A stretch of 64,000 nucleotides of DNA from Stappia sp. BW2 (GTDB lineage: Bacteria > Pseudomonadota > Alphaproteobacteria > Rhizobiales > Stappiaceae), in contig NZ_VIRG01000058.1 of assembly GCF_008107695.1 (NCBI RefSeq), positions 244,467-308,466 of the forward strand, given 5' to 3'. Position 1 is the stretch's first letter. Every line of letters begins with the position of its first letter. The notes under the pieces are model-generated. The model made no database searches, was not told the DNA's origin, and worked only from the letters and a program-made list of their open reading frames with translations. Shown here in pieces: positions 28,409-37,898 of the stretch. A program made the position numbers and the translations under genes.

Positions 28409-29179
28409 ATGGTCAAGACCCCGGAAGAACTGGACCTCATGCGCAACTCGGGCAAATTGCTCGCCTCCGTTTTCGAGATGCTCGATAACCTCGACCTTTG
28501 CGGCCTGTCGACCCTTGCCGTCAATGACATCGTGGAGCGCTTCATAACCGAAGATCTTGCTGCCCGTCCGGCCAGCAAGGGGCAATACGGGTTTGAATAT
28601 GTCCTGAACTGCTCAATCAATCAGGTCGTCTGCCACGGCATTCCCGATCAGGACGAGATCATCCGCGACGGCGACATCATCAATCTCGACATCACGCTGG
28701 AAAAGGACGGTTTCATTGCCGATTCCAGCAAGACCTACGTGGTTGGAAACGCCAGCGCGGCCGCAAGACGCCTGGTGCGCGTTGCGCAGAAAGCAATGTG
28801 GAAAGGGATCGGACAGGTCCGCCCCGGAGCCTATCTGGGCGACATCGGCTACGCGATCGAAAAGCACGCCAAGAAGAACGGCTACTCGGTGGTTCGCGAC
28901 TATTGCGGCCACGGCATCGGCCGGGAAATGCACGAAGAACCCAGCATCCTGAATTTCGGGCGGCGCGGAACCGGCATGAGACTGCGCGAAGGGATGGTCT
29001 TCACTGTCGAGCCGATGATCAATCAGGGCACCAGCAGAGTGTTGACCGAAGACGACGGCTGGAAGGTGGTGACCAGAGACGGCAAACTGTCCGCCCAGTT
29101 CGAACACACGGTTGCGGTCACCGCCGATGGCGTCGAGGTCCTGACCCTGCGCCCCGGCGAAACAGCCCTGACAGGCTAG
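28409..29179 (+). CDS. map: Type I methionine aminopeptidase
   Basis: Metallopeptidase removing the initiator methionine from new proteins. Signature residues are in HGIPD, NLDITLEKDGF (Asp ligand), GHGIGREMHEEPSI and VEPMI. From ATG 28409 it has 256 residues; an in-frame ATG at 28391 overlaps the ParD-like gene. Many bacteria keep a housekeeping map elsewhere; this copy paired with a ParD-like gene may be a regulated second copy. Confidence 0.92.
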   Translation: MVKTPEELDLMRNSGKLLASVFEMLDNLDLCGLSTLAVNDIVERFITEDLAARPASKGQYGFEYVLNCSINQVVCHGIPDQDEIIRDGDIINLDITLEKDGFIADSSKTYVVGNASAAARRLVRVAQKAMWKGIGQVRPGAYLGDIGYAIEKHAKKNGYSVVRDYCGHGIGREMHEEPSILNFGRRGTGMRLREGMVFTVEPMINQGTSRVLTEDDGWKVVTRDGKLSAQFEHTVAVTADGVEVLTLRPGETALTG

Positions 29180-29190
29180 GGCTCTTCCCC

Positions 29191-30354
29191 CTAACCTGCG
29201 CTACGTCCGCTGGCCTGTTTCATCGCCTCAAAAAGAGCAGCGGGCGACAGCGGTTTTGTCAGAACATCCCGGAAACCGGCCTCACGCAGGCGCTTGTCAC
29301 CAACCGATTCCAGCGCTGCCGTTACTGCAATCAATGGCAGATCCGGGCGAAGAGCGCGAAGTGCCACAGCCGTTTCAACACCGCTCATGCCGGGCATGTG
29401 CAGATCGAGCAGAGCGGCACCGAAGTCGGTTTTCTGAACAAGATCCACCGCCTGTTCGCCGGATCTGGCAGCCTCTGACGAAATGCCGAAGGATTCCAGC
29501 AGCGCAGCCAGCAGGCGGCAATTGGTTTCGTTGTCATCGACGATAAGCACATGCGCCGACAGCGGCCCGGCGGGGGCGGCTCCGGCGGTTGACGCCGCTG
29601 TCCCGGTCGGCTGCGCCTCGAGCTGCATCGGACCGTCAACACCTGCAAGCAGCGGAATTTCAACATTGAACCGGCTGCCGCCGGTTTCCGAACGCTCCAG
29701 CGTCAGCCGGCCGTTCATGTCCCGGACGAATTGCGCCGTGCCCCAGAGACCCAGACCTGTTCCCGGCGCGGTTTCCCGGCCATGACGTCCCCGCACAAAG
29801 GGCCGGAACAGCCGCGCACCTTCCTCCGGCTCGATGCCAGGCCCGCTGTCGGCAACGGAAATCAGAATGGAGGACGGCTCGGCCTGGCCAGGCGTCTCGT
29901 CAGCATCGCCGCCGCTTGCCCGAACCTCGACCGTGACACCACCTTCGGCGGTATATTTCACCGCATTGTCCAGCAAGGTCGTGATTACACGGCGCAATGT
30001 CCCCCCGCTGAAGGTCACCGCTTCGCCAGCCCCCTCGTCGATCCGAACCGTCAGGGTCAGGTTTTTCGCTTCGGCCGCCACCTTGAAAAGATCGGCAATT
30101 TCCGTGACGACGTCGGCGATCCGGGCAGATGCCAATTCACCGTGAGATCCCGGTTCGGCGGCAGTGACCAGTTCGCCCGTCATCTGCGTCAAGGCGTCGA
30201 TGGAGCGAATCAGGATCGACAACTGCTCCTTCTGCGTCCCGTTCAAAGGGCCGGTTCCGATCAGTTCCGCGGTCAGACGCATGGCGGCAAGCGGCGTTCT
30301 CAGGTCGTGGGCCAGAAGCGCAAGTTTGACGCTGTCCTCGTCATGATTTGCCAT
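29191..30354 (-). CDS. Hybrid histidine kinase-response regulator lacking a sensor domain
   Basis: 387-residue protein. It opens directly with an H-box (AHDLRTPLAA, H16), followed by an HATPase domain (N box LLDNAVKYT, DSGPGIEP, GTGLGLWG). After an Ala/Pro-rich linker (about 240-265) a C-terminal receiver domain follows (LIVDDNETN, phospho-Asp in LLDLHMPG, Lys in TKPLSP). With no N-terminal sensor it probably receives input from a partner protein. Confidence 0.9.
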   Translation of the reverse strand: MANHDEDSVKLALLAHDLRTPLAAMRLTAELIGTGPLNGTQKEQLSILIRSIDALTQMTGELVTAAEPGSHGELASARIADVVTEIADLFKVAAEAKNLTLTVRIDEGAGEAVTFSGGTLRRVITTLLDNAVKYTAEGGVTVEVRASGGDADETPGQAEPSSILISVADSGPGIEPEEGARLFRPFVRGRHGRETAPGTGLGLWGTAQFVRDMNGRLTLERSETGGSRFNVEIPLLAGVDGPMQLEAQPTGTAASTAGAAPAGPLSAHVLIVDDNETNCRLLAALLESFGISSEAARSGEQAVDLVQKTDFGAALLDLHMPGMSGVETAVALRALRPDLPLIAVTAALESVGDKRLREAGFRDVLTKPLSPAALFEAMKQASGRSAG

Positions 30355-30528
30355 ACGGCCAGAGATCCTTCGCCTGAACGGGGCTCAACCGGGCTTGCCA
30401 GACAAGCGGCAAAAAGCCAAGTTGGTCGAAATTCTGCTTACCTTGCCGTGTGGCCGCTGTCCATCCACACCGGCATCCACCAATGCCCTGTCCCAAAAAC
30501 CGGAAACAGCCTTCGGGTTGCCGCTTAG

Positions 30529-31503
30529 ATGCTTGCACAAACACTTACGATCGTCGCCCCGGTATTCCTTCTGATTGGCATCGGCTACTGCCTCGCCAAA
30601 ACACGCATCCTTGCCCAGAGCGTCAGTGAAGCTCTGGGGCAGTTCGTCTACGTGGTGGCGATTCCGGTGCTGATCTTCCGAACGCTGATCAGCGCAGACC
30701 TGAGCGCGGGCGTACCGCTGGCGCTTTGGGCAACTTACTTCATTGGTGTCGGCTTTGCATGGGTTCTGGGGTCGCTGATCATTCGAAAGGTGTTCGGCCG
30801 CGATGCCAGGGCAAGCGCAATCGGCGGGATTTCCGCCGCTTTCGCCAACACGGTTCTGGTCGGCCTGCCGCTGGTGGCGTCGGTGTATGGCGACGAAGGC
30901 CTTGCTCCGCTGCTGCTGATCATCTCGATCCACCTGGCCACGATGACGGTGCTGATGGCAGTGACGATGGAACGGGCGGCGGCAATCGACAATGGCACGA
31001 CCTCTCCCCCCACCTCCCAATTGCTGATGGGCGCGGGAAAAAGCCTGGTGAAAAACCCGCTTGTCGTCACCATTGTCGCCGCCTTTCTCTGGCGGCTGAC
31101 TGGACTGAACCTGCCGGAGATCGCCCTCGACGTGCTCAGCCGCGTCGCCGCAACGGCCCTGCCTCTGGCCCTGCTGTCACTGGGTATGAGCCTCGTGCAA
31201 TACGGCATGCGCGGCAACATTGTGCCAGGCCTGCTGCTCAGCGTCATCAAGATGCTGCTCATGCCGATCGTCGTTTTCGCGGTTGGGGCCTTCGTATTCC
31301 ACCTGCCGCCCTTGTGGACGGCGGTTGCGACCTTGACGGCAAGCTGCCCCACGGGCGTCAACGCCTATATTTTCGCCAACCGCTATGGCACCGGCCATTC
31401 CATGTCCGCAAATGCGATCACCACGACCACGCTTTGCGCCATCGTGTCGACCAGCTTGTGGATCTGGTTCCTGGACCACTGGTTCGGCATGAGCCTGCGC
31501 TGA
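30529..31503 (+). CDS. AEC family transporter
   Basis: Auxin-efflux-carrier-type membrane transporter with about ten helices in 324 residues. Typical blocks are FANTVLVGLPL in the first half and SCPTGVNAYIFA in the second, forming the two crossover regions. Substrates in bacteria are usually malonate, malate or other carboxylates; none is indicated here. Confidence 0.88.
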   Translation: MLAQTLTIVAPVFLLIGIGYCLAKTRILAQSVSEALGQFVYVVAIPVLIFRTLISADLSAGVPLALWATYFIGVGFAWVLGSLIIRKVFGRDARASAIGGISAAFANTVLVGLPLVASVYGDEGLAPLLLIISIHLATMTVLMAVTMERAAAIDNGTTSPPTSQLLMGAGKSLVKNPLVVTIVAAFLWRLTGLNLPEIALDVLSRVAATALPLALLSLGMSLVQYGMRGNIVPGLLLSVIKMLLMPIVVFAVGAFVFHLPPLWTAVATLTASCPTGVNAYIFANRYGTGHSMSANAITTTTLCAIVSTSLWIWFLDHWFGMSLR

Positions 31504-31512
31504 ATCCACACC

Positions 31513-32397
31513 CTAAAGCCCAACGCGCTTGCGCAGTTCGGCGTGGCTCATCCCGCCCTCCCGCAACGACCTGAGGCTGGTGTCCTTGCTGGATTTCGAC
31601 AGTTTGCGCCCGTCCGTGCCGAGGATCAGCCGATGATGCCGGTAGACCGGCGCCGGCAGACCAAGCAGCACCTGCAAGACCCTGTGAACGCTAGTGGCAT
31701 GATAGAGATCCTGTCCGCGCAAGACGTCGGTTATGCCCTGCCTGGCATCATCGACCACAACGGACAGATGATAGCTGGTCGGCGTGTCCTTCCGGGCAAG
31801 TACAACATCGCCCCAGGCTGCCGCATCGACCGGCACGGCGACCGGTTCGGCGAACAGCGCATCGCCTTCCGCCCCCGTTTCCTGCCATGTCAGCGCTTCG
31901 CCGATCTTTGCAAGCGCGCGTTTCATGTCGAGACGCAGCGAAAACGGCGCGTCGCTGGCAGCCCGGCGCTTGAGCTCCTCCGGCGGCAGGACCTGTGCAT
32001 CGCCCGGGTAGAGCGGCGCCCCGTCAGGATCGCGCGGCCAGCTTTGTCCATCAGCCTCAGCATTGGAAACAAAGGCCTTGATTTCTGCGCGCGTCAGATA
32101 GGCGGGATAGACCAGCCCCATGTCCTGCAACTGTTCCAGCGCCGCCCGGTACTGCGGGAAACTTTCTGACTGGCGCAGCACCGGCTCATTGAGCGGCACG
32201 CCCAGCCAGGCAAGATCCTCGAACATGTCTCGCTCAAGCTCCGGCGTGCAGCGCGTCTGATCGATATCCTCCACCCGCACGAGAAACCTCCCGCTGAGGG
32301 CAACGGCGGCGCGCGCGTTCAGCAGCGCCGACAACGCATGGCCGAGATGCAGGTGCCCATTGGGCGAAGGAGCAAAGCGGAACACGGGTTGGGTCAT
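31513..32397 (-). CDS. gluQ: Glutamyl-Q tRNA(Asp) synthetase GluQ
   Basis: Truncated glutamyl-tRNA synthetase paralogue that glutamylates queuosine 34 of tRNA-Asp. FAPSPNGHLHLGHAL contains the HIGH-type motif and KLSKSS the KMSKS-type motif. At 294 residues it lacks an anticodon-binding domain, as expected. It starts divergent from the AlkA-type glycosylase. Confidence 0.93.
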   Translation of the reverse strand: MTQPVFRFAPSPNGHLHLGHALSALLNARAAVALSGRFLVRVEDIDQTRCTPELERDMFEDLAWLGVPLNEPVLRQSESFPQYRAALEQLQDMGLVYPAYLTRAEIKAFVSNAEADGQSWPRDPDGAPLYPGDAQVLPPEELKRRAASDAPFSLRLDMKRALAKIGEALTWQETGAEGDALFAEPVAVPVDAAAWGDVVLARKDTPTSYHLSVVVDDARQGITDVLRGQDLYHATSVHRVLQVLLGLPAPVYRHHRLILGTDGRKLSKSSKDTSLRSLREGGMSHAELRKRVGL

Positions 32398-32523
32398 GAG
32401 ATCTGCAAAGTCTGTTGACGCGGAACGGGCCGATGGGTGAAGTCCTACCTATCATTCCCATGCTGCCGCGCAAGAGACAGTCTCAAACCGCAGCCTCAGA
32501 CATTTCCGGACCAGACCCGCCGC

Positions 32524-33165
32524 ATGACGCCGATTGCCACAGAAAAAGATATCGAAACCGGCCTTGAGTCCCTGATCCGTCTCGACCCTCGTCTGCGGGA
32601 GATTTCCGCAACGGCGGGCCCTGTCCCCCTGCGCCGCCGTGCGGCGGACTTCGAAGGCCTTGCCCAGATTGTCACCGGTCAGCAAGTGTCGGTTGCCAGC
32701 GCGACGGCCATCTTCGCACGGCTCCAGGCGCTGATCTCCCCTCTGACGGCAGAAAACCTGGCACGTTTCACCGATGAAGACCTGGCTGGCGCCGGCCTGT
32801 CGCGACCGAAAATACGGACCCTGCGCGCATTGACGGAAGCTTGCGACAAAGGCCTCGACCTGACGCATCTGGCGGAAGCCCCCGCCGAGGAAGCCCACCG
32901 CGCCTTATGCGAGATCAAGGGGATCGGCCGCTGGACCGCAGATATCTTCTTGCTGTTCTGCGCAGGACACCCGGATGTCTTCCCGAGCGGCGATCTTGCC
33001 CTGCAGGTGGCGGTTCAGGACTCTCTCGGGCTTACCGAACGCCCAGCACCGAAGGATCTCGACGTTATCGCGCAAGCCTGGTCACCACACCGCGCCATCG
33101 CCGCCCGCCTGTTCTGGTCCTGGTACAAGGTGAAGAAACAGGGACGGGAAAGCCTGCCGGTTTAG
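32524..33165 (+). CDS. DNA-3-methyladenine glycosylase II (AlkA-type)
   Basis: HhH-GPD base-excision glycosylase. The helix-hairpin-helix reads EIKGIGRWTADIFLL and the catalytic Asp lies in FPSGDLAL, with the family's TGQQVS near residue 50. ATG 32524 gives 213 residues, the size of the shorter AlkA-like enzymes that lack the N-terminal domain. Confidence 0.9.
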   Translation: MTPIATEKDIETGLESLIRLDPRLREISATAGPVPLRRRAADFEGLAQIVTGQQVSVASATAIFARLQALISPLTAENLARFTDEDLAGAGLSRPKIRTLRALTEACDKGLDLTHLAEAPAEEAHRALCEIKGIGRWTADIFLLFCAGHPDVFPSGDLALQVAVQDSLGLTERPAPKDLDVIAQAWSPHRAIAARLFWSWYKVKKQGRESLPV

Positions 33166-33188
33166 AGACTGGACGCCTATAGCGCCCC

Positions 33189-33974
33189 CTATCCGGCAGA
33201 CATCTCCCCAACCGCCCGAAGCAGAAGGTCGATATCCTGAGGCCGGGACAGACGGTGGTCGCCGTCCGGCACCAGAGAAAAGGTGACGTCATCCAGCGGC
33301 AGGGCGTCGACAAGACGGCGCGCGTGGCTTTCCGGCACATCCGGATCCTGCGCGCCCTGCAGGATGGTGACGGGAGCGCCAAGATGGAGCGGTGCTCCGA
33401 ACAGAAGGTGTTTGCGCCCGTCCTCGATCAGCTTGCGCGTGATCACGTAGGGCGCGTCGCTGTAGGCTGATGGCTGTTCCCAGCGCCCATCCGCAAGGAT
33501 GGTGGAGCGGATCTCGTCACTGAAGCGCTGTTTCCACATCAGCTCCTCGGTAAAATCGACCGCAGGAGCGATCAGCACCAGACCCTTGATCCGCCCACAG
33601 CCCTTGCGTGCCAGTGCCAGCAGCAAGGCGATCCAGCCGCCCATGGAGGAGCCGACCAAGATGGTCTCGCCCAGGCAATAGGCGTCGAAAACGGCAATTG
33701 CCTCCTCCAGCCAGTCGGAAACGCAGGCATCCTCGAAATCACCATCCGACAGGCCATGTCCGGAGTAGTCGAACCGGACAACCTCCTGTCCATTTCGCTC
33801 GCCCGCCTCTGCCAGGGCCTCGGCCTTGGTGCCGGACATATCCGACTTGAAGCCGGACAACCAAAGGACGCCCGGCGCAGAACCTTCCGCGGAACCCGGG
33901 GTTTTCCGCACGGCAATCCGGCGACTGGCATCCTTTTTTCCAACCTGGATGAATTGCGGTTCGGACTCACCCAT
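33189..33974 (-). CDS. Alpha/beta hydrolase
   Basis: 261-residue serine hydrolase: nucleophile elbow GSSMGG, acid Asp in QGAQDPDVP and His in DGDHRLS, with FDYSGHGLSDG in the cap-proximal loop. It resembles ABHD10-type thioesterase/depalmitoylase proteins. The substrate is unknown. Confidence 0.85.
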   Translation of the reverse strand: MGESEPQFIQVGKKDASRRIAVRKTPGSAEGSAPGVLWLSGFKSDMSGTKAEALAEAGERNGQEVVRFDYSGHGLSDGDFEDACVSDWLEEAIAVFDAYCLGETILVGSSMGGWIALLLALARKGCGRIKGLVLIAPAVDFTEELMWKQRFSDEIRSTILADGRWEQPSAYSDAPYVITRKLIEDGRKHLLFGAPLHLGAPVTILQGAQDPDVPESHARRLVDALPLDDVTFSLVPDGDHRLSRPQDIDLLLRAVGEMSAG

Positions 33975-34059
33975 ATTAAGGCTCTCATTCTGATAGTTGT
34001 TTCCGTCCTGCCATTTGGCACGGACACCCCCGCCTTGACCAGTTCACCGGAGATCCGAT

Positions 34060-35235
34060 TTGGTTCATCTGCCCGCTGAGACCACGATTTTGCAAGTGAT
34101 CCCGGATCTCAACTCCGGCGGCGCCGAACGCACGACGCTTGATGTGGCCAAAGCGGTGGTCGCGGCGGGAGGAAAGGCGCTTGTTGCAAGCCAGGGCGGC
34201 CAGATGGTACCGGAACTGGAAGCGCTTGGCGCAGAACATATCGTCCTGCCCGTCAAATCGAAGAACCCGGCTGTCCTCTGGAAAAACGCAGCCAGGTTGG
34301 CGGACATCGTGACCATGCGCAAGGTCAGCCTGCTGCATGCCCGCAGCCGGGCCCCGGCATGGTCGTGCCTTTGGGCCGCACGACGCACCAAAACCCCCTT
34401 CGTGACCACCTACCACGGCACCTATAATCAATCGAACGCGCTCAAAGGCTGGTACAATTCGGTCATGGCCCGGGGCGATGCGGTGATCGCCAATTCGCAC
34501 TTCATCTGCAGGCTGATCGAAGAGCGGCACCCGTTTGCAAAAGGCAAGATCACCGTCGTCCAGCGCGGGTCCGATCTGAAGGGGCTTCTGCCGGAAAACG
34601 TCAGCGCTCTCCGGCTGCAGGCGCTGAAGGACCAGTGGGGCATTCCTGCCGGACGGCCGATCCTCATCAACATGGCCCGGCTGACCGCCTGGAAGGGCCA
34701 ACGTATCGTGATCGAGGCGATGGCACTCTTGAAAGACAAGACCCTGACCGACCCGATTGCGATCCTCGCAGGCGACCCCCAGGGCCGCGACGGCTATCTG
34801 GCGGAATTGAAAAAGCTGGTCGCGGACAACGGCCTGCAGGACAAGGTCCGGATCGTCGGACATTGCGCGGACGTTCCCGCCGCCATGGCGCTGGCAGATA
34901 TCGCGATCATTGCCTCGGTCGAACCGGAGGCTTTCGGCCGGGCGGCCGTCGAGGCACAGGCCGCACGGGTTCCGGTGATCGTCTCCGATCTCGGAGCGGT
35001 GCCCGAAACCGTTCTCGCACCGCCCGATACGCCTGAAGCCGACCGCACTGGATGGCGGGTACCGCCTGGTGCCCCTCAGGCCCTGGCGGACAGCATCATC
35101 CAGGTGCTGAGCCAGAGCGACGAGGAGAAAAAGAAAGTTGCGGACCGGGCCCTCGCCCACGTCCGCAAGAATTTCTCTGTCGAAACCATGTGCGAGCGTA
35201 CGCTCGGCGTTTATGCCGACTTGCTGGGCAAGTGA
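34060..35235 (+). CDS. Glycosyltransferase family 4 protein
   Basis: GT-B retaining glycosyltransferase of 391 residues. The N-terminal loop LNSGGAERTTLD and the C-terminal EPEAFGRAAVEAQ (E-x7-E) are standard GT4 features. The start is TTG 34060 with GGAG seven bases upstream. It stands alone with unrelated neighbours, so the product (LPS core, capsule or glycolipid) cannot be inferred. Confidence 0.88.
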   Translation: MVHLPAETTILQVIPDLNSGGAERTTLDVAKAVVAAGGKALVASQGGQMVPELEALGAEHIVLPVKSKNPAVLWKNAARLADIVTMRKVSLLHARSRAPAWSCLWAARRTKTPFVTTYHGTYNQSNALKGWYNSVMARGDAVIANSHFICRLIEERHPFAKGKITVVQRGSDLKGLLPENVSALRLQALKDQWGIPAGRPILINMARLTAWKGQRIVIEAMALLKDKTLTDPIAILAGDPQGRDGYLAELKKLVADNGLQDKVRIVGHCADVPAAMALADIAIIASVEPEAFGRAAVEAQAARVPVIVSDLGAVPETVLAPPDTPEADRTGWRVPPGAPQALADSIIQVLSQSDEEKKKVADRALAHVRKNFSVETMCERTLGVYADLLGK

Positions 35236-35281
35236 TGTCAGCCTGCGCAGCCGCCATATTCAGCTGCGCGCCGAGCAACAC

Positions 35282-35818
35282 TCACGCTGCCAGAGGATAG
35301 GCCTCTTCCACCAGATAGGGGCCGCCACCGACGCTAGACTTTGCCGAAAACAGCACGAAGCGCCCGGCGATAAAAGGCTGCGCCTGGAAATTGCCGCGCT
35401 CGCTCAGCCACTTGGCCACATCCTCGTTGGTCGAGGTCTTGCAGCGGGCCAGGGTGACATGGGGCACATATTTGCGCCGCTCGGCCGGCAGATGCAGGCG
35501 CTGGAGAATGCGCTCCTGCTCGGCCTGCAATTCGGCAAGTTGAGCCGTCGGCTCCACCCTTGCCCAGACCGCATGCGGTTTGCCGTTGCCGAAGGAGCCA
35601 AGTCCGTTGAGCCGGATTTCCACCGGGTCCCTGCGGATACGGTCGAGCGCCGCAACAACCTCGTCGGCCGTACGGTCGTCGATGTCGCCGATGAAGCGCA
35701 AGGTGATGTGATAGTTCTCCTGATCGATCCAGCGGGCGCCCCGAAGGCCTCCCCGGAGCATCGAAAGCATGAGGGCTGTCTGGGACGGTATCTCAAGGCC
35801 TGTAAATAGGCGCGGCAT
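35282..35818 (-). CDS. thpR: RNA 2',3'-cyclic phosphodiesterase (ThpR/LigT)
   Basis: 178-residue 2H phosphoesterase hydrolysing 2',3'-cyclic phosphates on RNA ends. Both catalytic HxT motifs are present (HITLRFIG and HVTLARCK). ATG 35818 with AGGGAA upstream gives the standard RLFTGLEIP start. Downstream it converges on the GT4 gene. Confidence 0.92.
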   Translation of the reverse strand: MPRLFTGLEIPSQTALMLSMLRGGLRGARWIDQENYHITLRFIGDIDDRTADEVVAALDRIRRDPVEIRLNGLGSFGNGKPHAVWARVEPTAQLAELQAEQERILQRLHLPAERRKYVPHVTLARCKTSTNEDVAKWLSERGNFQAQPFIAGRFVLFSAKSSVGGGPYLVEEAYPLAA

Positions 35819-35932
35819 GGGTATTCCCTCCGCTATCGCTGACAAATCCCATGAGGAATCAACTTCATGAAAATCGCAAGACAAAAAGCTAAGGCTTTGA
35901 GCGTGTTGAAAATTTCAGCGTAACGCTCAAAT

Positions 35933-35964
35933 GAAAACCGGGCTGGTTCTTCACCAACCCGGCT
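35933..35964 (-). terminator. Rho-independent terminator of the aldo/keto reductase gene
   Basis: On the minus strand a 10-bp stem CCGGGTTGGT / ACCAGCCCGG (one G-U pair) with a 5-base loop is followed by TTTT. It lies about 60 bases past the stop of the minus-strand aldo/keto reductase gene. Confidence 0.75.
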
Positions 35965-36018
35965 TCCGGTTCGCAATTGATTCTCTAAAAAGATCTATCG
36001 ATCAGGCAGCTACAGCAG

Positions 36019-37071
36019 TTACGGCGCCGGGTTGCCGAATTGCTGGTGCAAGGCGTCGATTTTCTCCAGAACATCCTCGCTGAGCGTGATGTCGGCGGCG
36101 CCGATATCGGTGTCCAGTTGCTCCAGTGAGGTGGCCCCCAGAATGAGCGACGTCATGAACGACCGCGACACGGCAAAGGCCAGCGCCATCTGCGACGGAT
36201 CGAGCCCCGCCTCCTGCGCAAGATCCACATAAGCGTCGAATGCCTCGATGGAGCGCGGATCCTCGTAACGCTGCAACCGGTTGAACAACGTCTTGCGGGC
36301 GCCTGCCGGCAGAGCGCCATTGCGGTATTTGCCCGTCAGATATCCCTGCGCCAGCGCGGAATAACCCAGCAACCCGACATTTTCCCGCTGGGCAATTTCC
36401 GCCAGGCCGGTTTCAAAGGTCCGGTTGACGAGCGAATAGGCGTTCTGGATGGAGACGACCCGCGGCACGTCATACATTTCGGACGCTGCCACATAGCGCA
36501 TCGTGCCCCAGGCACTTTCATTCGACACGCCCACATGCCGGATCTTCCCGGCCTTGACCAGATCCCCCAGAATTTCCAGCGTCGACTGAATGCTGTTTTC
36601 GTCCGCTGCGGGTTCGACATCCGTCCAGCGCGTCGGATTGGAGCCGAAGCCGCCGACGTTCCGGTCCGGCCAGTGGATCTGATACAGATCGATATAGTCG
36701 GTTTGGAGGTTCTTCAGGCTGCGATCGACCGCAAATTCGATTTGCTCGCGGACCAGTTTCGCCTTGGCGCCGTTTTCGCGGAACCAGTCCATGTCGGTCC
36801 GTCCAACCACCTTGGTCGCCATGACGATCTTGTCGCGCATGCCGGTCTTCTTGAACCAGGTGCCGATGATGCGTTCGGTTCGGCCCTGGGTCTCTTTTTT
36901 CGGCGGGATCGGATATAGCTCGGCAGCATCGAAAAAGTTGATGCCCTTTTCGACCGCGCGATCCATCTGGGCGTGACCTTCGGCCTCGGAGTTCTGTTCC
37001 CCGAAGGTCATGGTTCCCAGGCAAAGAGCACTGACGTTTATATCGGTGCGGCCAAGACGGCGCTGTTCCAT
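36019..37071 (-). CDS. Aldo/keto reductase (Tas-like)
   Basis: NADP(H)-dependent oxidoreductase of 350 residues. The AKR core shows LGTMTFGEQN, FFDAAELYP with catalytic Asp/Tyr, KIVMATKV (Lys), and IDLYQIHWPDR (His). It is closest in pattern to Tas/YghZ-type reductases. ATG 37071 matches the family start MEQRRLGRTD. The physiological substrate is unknown. Confidence 0.9.
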   Translation of the reverse strand: MEQRRLGRTDINVSALCLGTMTFGEQNSEAEGHAQMDRAVEKGINFFDAAELYPIPPKKETQGRTERIIGTWFKKTGMRDKIVMATKVVGRTDMDWFRENGAKAKLVREQIEFAVDRSLKNLQTDYIDLYQIHWPDRNVGGFGSNPTRWTDVEPAADENSIQSTLEILGDLVKAGKIRHVGVSNESAWGTMRYVAASEMYDVPRVVSIQNAYSLVNRTFETGLAEIAQRENVGLLGYSALAQGYLTGKYRNGALPAGARKTLFNRLQRYEDPRSIEAFDAYVDLAQEAGLDPSQMALAFAVSRSFMTSLILGATSLEQLDTDIGAADITLSEDVLEKIDALHQQFGNPAP

Positions 37072-37148
37072 AAGACTATCCTTCAAATTTTGAAAAGGGG
37101 CATTCCGAAAGCCGGGACGGCGTCCACCCCGTGTCCAGGGCAAAGCCC

Positions 37149-37775
37149 CTAGGATTGGGCTTTGGCCAAAAGCTCTTCCACTTTCGGCATGATGTTTTCG
37201 ACGATGATTTCCACCCCTTTTGAATTGGGATGCATACCGTCGGACAGGTTGAGATCGGGATTGAGGGCAACGCCCTCAAGGAAGAAGGGATAAAACAACG
37301 CATCGTGCGCCTTGGCAACATCGGAGTAGATCGGATCAAATGCGTCGGCATATTCCGGACCGAGATTGCGCGGGGCCATCATGCCAGCGACAAGCACCGC
37401 AATGCCCCGGTCTGTCAGCCTGCGGACGATCTCGTCGATGTTCTTGCGCGTCAGCTCCGGCGAGATGCCGCGCAACGCGTCGTTTGCCCCCAGTTCCACG
37501 ATAACGGCATTCGCGTCCGGTCCGACGGACCAGTCCAGCCGGGACAGCCCGCCGCTGGAGGTATCCCCCGAGACACCCGCATTGACGACCTCGACCGACT
37601 GCCCACTGGCATCGAGCGCTTTCTGGAGCTGATCGGTAAACCCCTCACCCGCGGAAAGCTGATATCCCGCGGACAGACTGTCCCCAAGAACCACCAGCTT
37701 CAGATCGGCCGACTGGGCCGCCAAGGGGAGGAAGGACAGGATGATTATCGTCAGGCAGGCAATAAACCGGTTCAC
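37149..37775 (-). CDS. tesA: Arylesterase / GDSL lysophospholipase (TesA-type)
   Basis: Exported SGNH hydrolase of 208 residues. A signal peptide (through about residue 22, QSA) is followed by block I GDSLSAGY, block III GANDAL and block V SDGMHPN. The start is GTG 37775. It is divergent from ybbA-ybbP, reproducing the conserved tesA / ybbAP arrangement. Confidence 0.9.
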   Translation of the reverse strand: MNRFIACLTIIILSFLPLAAQSADLKLVVLGDSLSAGYQLSAGEGFTDQLQKALDASGQSVEVVNAGVSGDTSSGGLSRLDWSVGPDANAVIVELGANDALRGISPELTRKNIDEIVRRLTDRGIAVLVAGMMAPRNLGPEYADAFDPIYSDVAKAHDALFYPFFLEGVALNPDLNLSDGMHPNSKGVEIIVENIMPKVEELLAKAQS

Positions 37776-37898
37776 TTCAACACTCTTTTGGGACTGGAAG
37801 ACGCTTTACAACAGGCCCATATGGTCGCAGAGCGTCCAATTGTCGAGGGCTTGTATCTGTCAGGAAGACGATCACACGCCCAATGTAAAGGCCAGAGA

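Noticed and set aside
37230..37898. Upstream in-frame extension of the ybbA gene
   Set aside because: It runs antisense through the arylesterase gene; the ABC domain begins just after ATG 37899.
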